DNA of 64,000 nucleotides from Chitinophagaceae bacterium (GTDB taxonomy: Bacteria; Bacteroidota; Bacteroidia; Chitinophagales; Chitinophagaceae), in the NCBI GenBank assembly GCA_947447265.1, contig CANFKC010000002.1:62001-126000 (forward strand). Direction: 5' to 3'. The notes under the pieces were generated by a model that searched no databases, was not told where the DNA came from, and saw nothing but the letters and a program-made list of their open reading frames with translations. Positions 58,762-64,000 of the stretch are shown here, one piece after another; the stretch's first letter is position 1, and the number at the start of each line of letters is the position of its first letter. The translations under genes were made by a program, and so were the position numbers.

Positions 58762-59643
58762 ATGGAAAACGGCTTTATAACTTCGTACAAAGACATTAAG
58801 CAACTCAAGCCTAAAACGCTGAGAGCGACCCTTCGTGACCTTGCGCTAAGTGGCCTTTCGTTAAGTAGCGGCAGTTCCGTTTTTAAAAAGCCAAGGGTGC
58901 AATTCGTATACATTCATCACATTTTTAAGGATGAAGAAGCCGGGCTGAGAAATCTAATGGAAATCCTGAAAAAGGACCACGATTTTATCTCTTATACCGA
59001 TGCCATTAATAAAATTACAACCGGCACTATTGACAAACCCTACATAACGTTTAGTTCGGATGACGGTCTGCAAAATAATCTTAAAGCAGCAGAGATATTG
59101 AACGAATACAATGCCAAAGCTTGCTTCTTCATTAATCCCGGCATCATAGGCGAAAAAGACCCGGGGCGGTTGAAGCAATATTGCCACGACCAGTTACAAT
59201 TTCATCCCGTTGAGTTCATGAATTGGGCAGAAGTAGGTAAACTACAGCAACAAGGTCATGAAATAGGCAACCACACTATGTTACATAGGAATGTGGCTAA
59301 GGCCAGCGAACAGGAGCTGCGCGATGATCTTGCCAGTTCGTTACATATATTAAGGGAACGATGCGGTAAAGAGGTGGGGCATTTTGCATTTCCTTTTGGC
59401 AGGTTTTTTCACTTTAGCAAAATGGGAAGAAAGGTAGTTTTTGAAACCGGGCATACTTCGTGTGCTACAGCGGAAAGAGGTTGCCATATTAACCCATCAG
59501 CACCACTAACCGCAGAAGAGTTGTGTATCCGGAGAGACCATGTGGTATTGGGCTGGGACATGAGCCACATACAATACTTCCTGGCCAACAGTGCGAAGAA
59601 GGCAACTACACAAAATAATTTTTATCCTGAATCATTGCAATGA
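58762..59643 (+). CDS. NodB-type polysaccharide deacetylase
   Basis: 293 residues. After an N-terminal helical part (~1-85) the NodB domain shows the metal and catalytic motifs: ITFSSDDGLQNN (Asp-Asp), IGNHTMLHRN (HTxxH), GHFAFPFGRFFHF and SCATAERGCHINP. This family removes N-acetyl groups from hexosamines. No signal peptide is visible, so it should act on cytoplasmic or nucleotide-linked or lipid-linked sugar. Its stop overlaps the formyltransferase start by 4 nt, suggesting that the free amine is passed to that enzyme. Confidence 0.88.
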   Translation: MENGFITSYKDIKQLKPKTLRATLRDLALSGLSLSSGSSVFKKPRVQFVYIHHIFKDEEAGLRNLMEILKKDHDFISYTDAINKITTGTIDKPYITFSSDDGLQNNLKAAEILNEYNAKACFFINPGIIGEKDPGRLKQYCHDQLQFHPVEFMNWAEVGKLQQQGHEIGNHTMLHRNVAKASEQELRDDLASSLHILRERCGKEVGHFAFPFGRFFHFSKMGRKVVFETGHTSCATAERGCHINPSAPLTAEELCIRRDHVVLGWDMSHIQYFLANSAKKATTQNNFYPESLQ

Positions 59644-60416
59644 AAATAGTCATTCTGTCTACCTCGCCTTATGGCACACTTGGGCATCACCTGCCTTCTC
59701 TTTTTCAATGTAAAGACATAGAGATAGCCCAGGTGATAGTTGCGCCGGGACTCGTTGCCAGTAAGGGTAAGCGATATAAGCGGCTGTTAAAGAAGATAAT
59801 GAAGATAGGTGTTCTAGGTGCAATGAATGGCGTTAAAATGCGCAAATGGTACACCGAAGATATTAAGCAATACACCTCGATACCTGACGCCGAAGCGTTC
59901 TGCAAAGAACACAACATACCATTTGCGAGAACCACATCGACCAACAGTAAAGAAACGCAGGAGTTGTTTGCCCGGAGTGGCGCGGAGATTGGCCTGAGCC
60001 TGGGCAATGGCTACATAACACAAAAGGTGTTTACGATTCCTAAATACGGGATGCTCAACATCCATCATGAATTATTGCCGCAATACCAGAATGCACAAAG
60101 CATTATCTGGGAAATATATAATGGCTCAAAGGACTCTGGCTACACCATTCACAAGATCAACAAAGAGATAGATAAAGGAGAAATTCTTTTCCAGGAGAAA
60201 GTGTCCATAGTTTTCAGGGAGACGTTGGCCGATACTGTGGCTTTTAATTATGCCCGCCTTTTTGATGCATCCGCTAAAGGGTTGGTTACAATGCTATCCC
60301 GTTTCGATGAATATTACACTAATGCAAAACCGCAAGGTAAGGGGACATCATATACGACACCTTCCTACGTGCAATTTCTAAAAATACAACAGCAGTTTAA
60401 GAAGCTGAAAGGGTAG
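59640..60416 (+). CDS. Formyltransferase-family enzyme (sugar N-formyltransferase-like)
   Basis: 258 residues of the Fmt superfamily, shorter than Met-tRNA formyltransferase. The catalytic triad is intact: Asn and His in LNIHHELLPQYQNAQS and Asp in KEIDKGEILFQE. Members next to glycosyltransferases (WbkC/VioF type) add formyl from formyl-tetrahydrofolate to an amino sugar. It is coupled by ATGA overlap to the deacetylase. The exact sugar is unknown. It is the last gene of the module; two palindromes follow. Confidence 0.85.
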   Translation: MKIVILSTSPYGTLGHHLPSLFQCKDIEIAQVIVAPGLVASKGKRYKRLLKKIMKIGVLGAMNGVKMRKWYTEDIKQYTSIPDAEAFCKEHNIPFARTTSTNSKETQELFARSGAEIGLSLGNGYITQKVFTIPKYGMLNIHHELLPQYQNAQSIIWEIYNGSKDSGYTIHKINKEIDKGEILFQEKVSIVFRETLADTVAFNYARLFDASAKGLVTMLSRFDEYYTNAKPQGKGTSYTTPSYVQFLKIQQQFKKLKG

Positions 60417-60432
60417 GTTGCCGTCTACCTCC

Positions 60433-60465
60433 AGGTGTCCCACACTTCCAAAGTCTGGGACACCT
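60433..60465. repeat. Palindromic repeat AGGTGTCCCA/TGGGACACCT
   Basis: A 10-bp perfect palindrome with an inner ACTT-CC-AAAGT; resembles a dispersed REP-type sequence. It sits between the module and the terminator at 60485. Confidence 0.6.
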
Positions 60466-60484
60466 ACATCCACTCCTCTAAAAC

Positions 60485-60518
60485 AAAAAAGCGCACATCC
60501 AAAGGATATGCGCTTTTT
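60485..60518. terminator. Bidirectional terminator between the glycan module and purC
   Basis: AAAAAAGCGCACATCC pairs with GGATATGCGCTTTTT around AAA (one mismatch). It serves both convergent transcripts. Confidence 0.85.
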
Positions 60519-60539
60519 GTTATAAATTTATTTGATTGC

Positions 60540-61472
60540 TTAGGCAGTCTGCTGAACGTCAATGTCAGCAAGGGCTTCAGTTATCTTAGTTTCCATTTCC
60601 TTAAAGTTCATGTCGTTTTTCATGAAGGTTTTACCTGTCACAACTTCATATAACTCAATGTAGCGTTCTGATATCTGTCCGGCTATCTCGTCGGTAATTT
60701 CAGGCACCTGCTGGCCTTCCTGGCCCTGAAAACCATTTTCCATCAGCCATTCGCGAACGAACTCTTTTGAAAGCTGTTTCTGCGGTTCGTCGTTTTTCTG
60801 CCTTTCTTCATAGCCATCCATGTAAAAATACCTGGAGCTATCAGGGGTGTGTATTTCGTCTATCAGGTAAATGGTATCACCTATTTTACCGAATTCATAC
60901 TTGGTATCTACCAATATCAATCCACGGCTTTTTGCTATTTCACGGCCACGTTCAAACAGGGCAAGCGTATACTTTTCCAGTTGTGTGTATTCCTTTTCAC
61001 TTACCAATCCGCTGCTTATTATTTCTTCACGGCTTATGTCTTCATCGTGACCAACATGAGCCTTTGTAGTTGGGGTTAGAATGGGTTGTTTGAAGAAATC
61101 ATTTTCCTTCATGCCATCCGGCATTTCAATGCCGCAAAGCGAGCGCTTTCCACTTTTATAAGTGCGCCATGCATGGCCGGTAAGGTTGCCCCTAACCACC
61201 ATTTCCACTGCATAAGGCTCACATTTGTAGCCAATGGTAGTGTTAGGCAATGGCGTAGATATTTTCCAGTTCGGAACAATATCTTTTGTAGCGTCAAGAA
61301 ACTGTGCTGCTATCTGGTTAAGCACCTGTCCTTTGTAAGGAATAGGGCGCGGCAATACCACATCAAATGCTGAAATACGGTCACTTACCACCATTACCAT
61401 ATACTTATCTTCTATGGTATATACGTCACGTACTTTTCCTTTATAGAAATTTGTCTGTCCGGGTAACTTCAT
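60540..61472 (-). CDS. purC: Phosphoribosylaminoimidazole-succinocarboxamide synthase
   Basis: 310 residues, the long PurC form of many Bacteroidetes. The start [19 protein letters not shown], the ATP-binding [38 protein letters not shown] and [12 protein letters not shown] are family hallmarks. It makes SAICAR from CAIR and aspartate in de novo purine synthesis. Expressed alone, with a TATCTTTG -7 element (minus strand) at 61513-61506. It is divergent from the LysE-type gene. Confidence 0.97.
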   Translation of the reverse strand: MKLPGQTNFYKGKVRDVYTIEDKYMVMVVSDRISAFDVVLPRPIPYKGQVLNQIAAQFLDATKDIVPNWKISTPLPNTTIGYKCEPYAVEMVVRGNLTGHAWRTYKSGKRSLCGIEMPDGMKENDFFKQPILTPTTKAHVGHDEDISREEIISSGLVSEKEYTQLEKYTLALFERGREIAKSRGLILVDTKYEFGKIGDTIYLIDEIHTPDSSRYFYMDGYEERQKNDEPQKQLSKEFVREWLMENGFQGQEGQQVPEITDEIAGQISERYIELYEVVTGKTFMKNDMNFKEMETKITEALADIDVQQTA

Positions 61473-61505
61473 GCGAAATAATGTTTAAATAATTTTTAAG
61501 GGCTG

Positions 61506-61513
61506 CAAAGATA
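61506..61513 (-). promoter_or_regulatory. -7 promoter element of purC
   Basis: On the minus strand TATCTTTG matches TAnnTTTG, 34 bp before the ATG. No TTTG lies at the usual -33 distance. Confidence 0.4.
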
Positions 61514-61538
61514 AGGGATATATTGATTAATTGATTAG

Positions 61539-61555
61539 TTGGCAAATTTTGTGCA
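61539..61555 (+). promoter_or_regulatory. Weaker sigma-54-like promoter of the LysE-type gene
   Basis: TTGGCAAATTTTGTGCA has GG-N10-GC spacing and matches YTGGCACGRNNNTTGCW except for three positions. Start of transcription would be near 61566. Confidence 0.45.
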
Positions 61556-61627
61556 AGTGTGGCAGTTTAAGTAAGGTTAACATAAAGGCAGGTGCCTTTA
61601 TGCGCAATTGGTGTATCTTGCCCCGAT

Positions 61628-62269
61628 ATGCAGTCGGAAGTTTTAGACGCGGTGTGGAAAGGCATTCTTATCGGCCTTTTTATGGCTGTATCTGTTGGCC
61701 CCACTTTATTTGCCGTTATCAGGTATAGCATGCAACACCATTACAAGGCTGGTCTTGCCTTTGTATTTGGTGTTTCTGTGAGCGACATCATGTATGTTAC
61801 CATTGCCAATTTTGCAGTATCCTGGTTAGAGGAACTGGATAAATACACTATTTATATTGGTTACGGTGGGAGCGCATTACTTATTGGTATGGGCATTGCC
61901 GGCATTGCGCGGAAAATAAAACCTGTGCGTCCAGGCAAAACAGCGATCATTATTACCGGTGGGCATTATTTCCGCATTTGGTTCAGCGGGTGGTTAATCA
62001 ATTCTATAAATCCTGGTGTCATTCTAAGCTGGTTGGGCGCCGTCACCGCCACCGCAGGCAAAAGTGGCAGCTACCGTTTTATACTTTTTGCTGTCTGCCT
62101 TGGGTTAATACTTGGCATCGATTTCCTTAAAATCGCCTTGGCGGAACGCATCAGGCGCCTGCTTACACCGCGCATTGTTATTTATATGCAGCGTACGCTT
62201 GCCGCAATTATACTGGCCCTTGGCGTGTTATTGTTTTTCAAAATGTTTCTAACCACGGGCAAAGCCTAG
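61628..62269 (+). CDS. LysE/RhtB-family exporter
   Basis: 213 residues from the ATG at 61628 (MQSEVLDAVWKGI); upstream in-frame codons give an improbable leader. Six or so transmembrane helices with the family segment GILIGLFMAVSVGPTLFAVIRYSM in helix 1 and WLINSINPGVILSWLG mid-protein. Such proteins export amino acids or other small metabolites across the inner membrane. Substrate unknown. The promoter region is shared with divergent purC. Confidence 0.88.
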   Translation: MQSEVLDAVWKGILIGLFMAVSVGPTLFAVIRYSMQHHYKAGLAFVFGVSVSDIMYVTIANFAVSWLEELDKYTIYIGYGGSALLIGMGIAGIARKIKPVRPGKTAIIITGGHYFRIWFSGWLINSINPGVILSWLGAVTATAGKSGSYRFILFAVCLGLILGIDFLKIALAERIRRLLTPRIVIYMQRTLAAIILALGVLLFFKMFLTTGKA

Positions 62270-62505
62270 GTATTTGGCGCGGTATTTGTTCCTATATTGC
62301 AGGTTAGCTTGTATTTTGCCTGTTTGTGTACAATGGGTAAATGCAGCCTGAAAAACATAAAAACAACAGAGAGAGCACAGAGCCTTTTTTTGCTGGTATA
62401 AGTTTGTAAATTCACCTTCTTTTTAACCTGTACGCTAGTTTTGATTAAGAGTTTATTAACAGCATTTAATCTACATTTGTTTAGAAATTATTAAGTAAAA
62501 GGACT
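62270..62505. other. Intergenic region before the S41 protease gene
   Basis: AT-rich 236-bp spacer. TACATTTG (62472-62479) matches TAnnTTTG and precedes the protease start by 26 bp. No other structure seen. Confidence 0.45.
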
Positions 62506-64000
62506 ATGTTGAAATTCATGAAGAATAAAATTCTGATACCGTTATTAGTTATCTGCGCACTTGCAGCCTTTTTTTCATTTAAATACACTGCAGCCGGAAC
62601 GCGATCATCAGAAGAAAAACGTAAACTGGTTTTGGAAACGGTGATGGCGGCTATTAAACATGATCACTTTTCTCCTCGCCCTATAGATGATACTTTTTCA
62701 ACCAGGGTTTACCATAAAGTAATGGACATTTTCGATGGTGGAAAAATATTTTTCAGCAAACAGGATGTTGCTAAATTGGCCGCTTACGAATTTAAAATTG
62801 ACGACGAGATAAGGGGCAGTTCACTGGAGTTTTTTGATACATTCGATGCTGTGTACCAGCGGAGCATAAAACGCGCAGAGAAATTTTACCCTGAATTATT
62901 AGCCAAGCCATTCGATTTCACTAAAGATGATGGCGCTAGCGACCGCTTACAACTCGATTCAAAGAAAGATGAATATGGTGATGGCGAAAAAGGCCTGGCA
63001 GACAAGTGGAGGAAAGTGTTGAAGTTCAGATCGCTTGAAAAGTATGTTGACTTAAAAGACGTACAAGATAAAAAGCTGGCTGAAAAAGCAACAGAAAAAA
63101 TAACAGATAGCAAGGATGAAAAAGATAAAAAAGTAGCGGACACTTCATTTAAAGTGAAGACTGATGCAGAACTGGAAGCAAAGGCAAGGGAAGACGTAAA
63201 AAAATCTTATCAGCGCTTATTTAAAAGCTTGCATGATCTGAAAGATGATGAGCGCTTTACCTTCTTTATGAATGCAGTTGCAGAAGCGCAGGATCCGCAT
63301 ACTTCTTACCTTCCTCCGGTTGATAAGGCGAAATTTGAAACTATGATGAGTGGTAGCTTTTTCGGTATTGGTGCGCAGCTGAAAGAGAACTTCGATGACG
63401 GTAAAATTATCATTACCGCAATAGTAACAGGCAGCCCATCATGGAAGCAAGGCGAGTTAAAAGCTGAAGATGAAATAATGGCCGTGGCCCAGGGAGAAAA
63501 GACACCTGTTGACGTAAATGGCTTTGCAATTGATGATGTTGTTAAACTGATTCGTGGTGAAAAGGGCACAGAAGTGCGCCTGACAGTTAAGAAGAAAGAC
63601 GGAACTATTAAAGTGGTGCCAATAATAAGGGACGTTGTAAAACTGGAAGAAACCTTTGCAAAATCGGCCATTATTAATGCGGGCAACAATAGCAAGATCG
63701 GTTATATCCATCTGCCTGAGTTTTACGCAGATTTTAACCATACAAGCGGTCGCCGTTGCGCTGCCGATATAATGGAAGAAGTACTGAAGCTGAAGAAAGA
63801 AAATGTGAACGGAATTATTTTGGATCTGCGGGGCAATGGTGGTGGTTCACTGGGCGATGTTGTAGAAATGTCTGGTATTTTCGTTGGTAAAGGTCCGGTT
63901 GTACAGGTAAAAAACAGCAACGCTTCCGTTAATGTTTTGCGCTCGCAGGTTACAGATACGGCTATTTACGCTGGTCCGTTCGTAATAATGGTAGATGAAG
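62506..64000 (+). CDS. S41 C-terminal processing (tail-specific) protease, cut by window end
   Basis: At least 498 residues before the sequence runs out, with no stop. A signal anchor lies at ~8-27. The N-terminal region (~35-250) matches the long Prc-type protease with VYHKVMDIFDGGKIFFSK and DPHTSYLPP. A PDZ domain (~285-375: SFFGIGAQLKENFD, GELKAEDEIMAVAQG) is followed by the beginning of the catalytic domain (GYIHLPEFYADF, IILDLRGNGGGSLGDVVEM). The catalytic Ser and Lys should lie just beyond the window edge. It degrades or trims periplasmic proteins. Confidence 0.92.
   Translation, partial: MLKFMKNKILIPLLVICALAAFFSFKYTAAGTRSSEEKRKLVLETVMAAIKHDHFSPRPIDDTFSTRVYHKVMDIFDGGKIFFSKQDVAKLAAYEFKIDDEIRGSSLEFFDTFDAVYQRSIKRAEKFYPELLAKPFDFTKDDGASDRLQLDSKKDEYGDGEKGLADKWRKVLKFRSLEKYVDLKDVQDKKLAEKATEKITDSKDEKDKKVADTSFKVKTDAELEAKAREDVKKSYQRLFKSLHDLKDDERFTFFMNAVAEAQDPHTSYLPPVDKAKFETMMSGSFFGIGAQLKENFDDGKIIITAIVTGSPSWKQGELKAEDEIMAVAQGEKTPVDVNGFAIDDVVKLIRGEKGTEVRLTVKKKDGTIKVVPIIRDVVKLEETFAKSAIINAGNNSKIGYIHLPEFYADFNHTSGRRCAADIMEEVLKLKKENVNGIILDLRGNGGGSLGDVVEMSGIFVGKGPVVQVKNSNASVNVLRSQVTDTAIYAGPFVIMVDE

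Noticed and set aside
1-64000. tRNA or rRNA genes, prophage or insertion-sequence transposases
   Set aside because: No TpsiC-loop pattern, rRNA segment, phage structural gene or transposase was found when reading both strands.

Overview
The window is a stretch of a Bacteroidota chromosome, most likely of the Chitinophagaceae/Sphingobacteria type. Evidence: C-terminal sorting domains of the type IX secretion system (both type A and type B/CHU_C), an Omp28-like surface protein, an LpxC-FabZ fusion inside an lpxD-lpxC/fabZ-lpxA operon, an S46 dipeptidyl peptidase, leaders without clear Shine-Dalgarno sequences, and many copies of the Bacteroidetes -7 promoter element TAnnTTTG. I see no rRNA, tRNA, CRISPR array, prophage or insertion sequence with a transposase. 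Most of the window is core chromosome, but the intergenic DNA is unusually rich in small repeats.

Layout. 0-11 kb: a secreted T9SS protein with a C25-like core, a PolX/PHP protein whose polymerase site looks degraded, fmt, aroQ, a WG-repeat protein, xerD, an rRNA pseudouridine synthase with a very long basic tail, and a receiver/HPt phosphorelay pair. 11-25.5 kb: a FlaA1/WbpM-type nucleotide-sugar dehydratase, a 101-bp tandem repeat array, a membrane transglutaminase, a class A penicillin-binding protein, an Omp28/Ig-repeat T9SS protein, a large unrecognised TIM-barrel-like protein, and a DUF3298-like secreted protein. 25.7-32.1 kb: an HD hydrolase, the lipid A operon, a GT2 glycosyltransferase and small hypotheticals. 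32.2-36.5 kb: two tandem T9SS paralogues and purM, with a MITE-like element between them.

37.2-43.3 kb holds the most distinctive locus: eight consecutive genes for related secreted, probably outer-membrane proteins ending in GYRF-like C-termini. The first and the last gene each follow an almost perfect sigma-54 promoter. The first three carry a Cys-rich motif behind the signal peptide, and the last is fused to an extra N-terminal domain. Remaining genes: an RluF-like pseudouridine synthase, a small protein with a possible Rad52-like pattern and a secreted lipase (43.4-46.4 kb); a response regulator, a YkgJ protein, a four-helix-bundle gene bracketed by inverted heptad repeats, parB-parA, a UPF0173 hydrolase, a lipoprotein and an S46 peptidase (46.8-54 kb).

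54-60.4 kb: a T9SS type B surface protein, then a glycan module of two GT4 glycosyltransferases, a NodB-type deacetylase and a formyltransferase, the last two overlapping by 4 nt, which suggests exchange of N-acetyl for N-formyl on a surface sugar. The window ends with purC, a LysE-type exporter behind a third sigma-54-like site, and an S41 C-terminal processing protease cut by the window edge.

How they fit together: cell-envelope building (lipid A, PBP1a, nucleotide-sugar and glycan genes) and secreted or surface proteins dominate, interspersed with housekeeping genes (purines, formyl-Met-tRNA, rRNA modification, chromosome partition). Functions are read from motifs by eye; no database search was possible.
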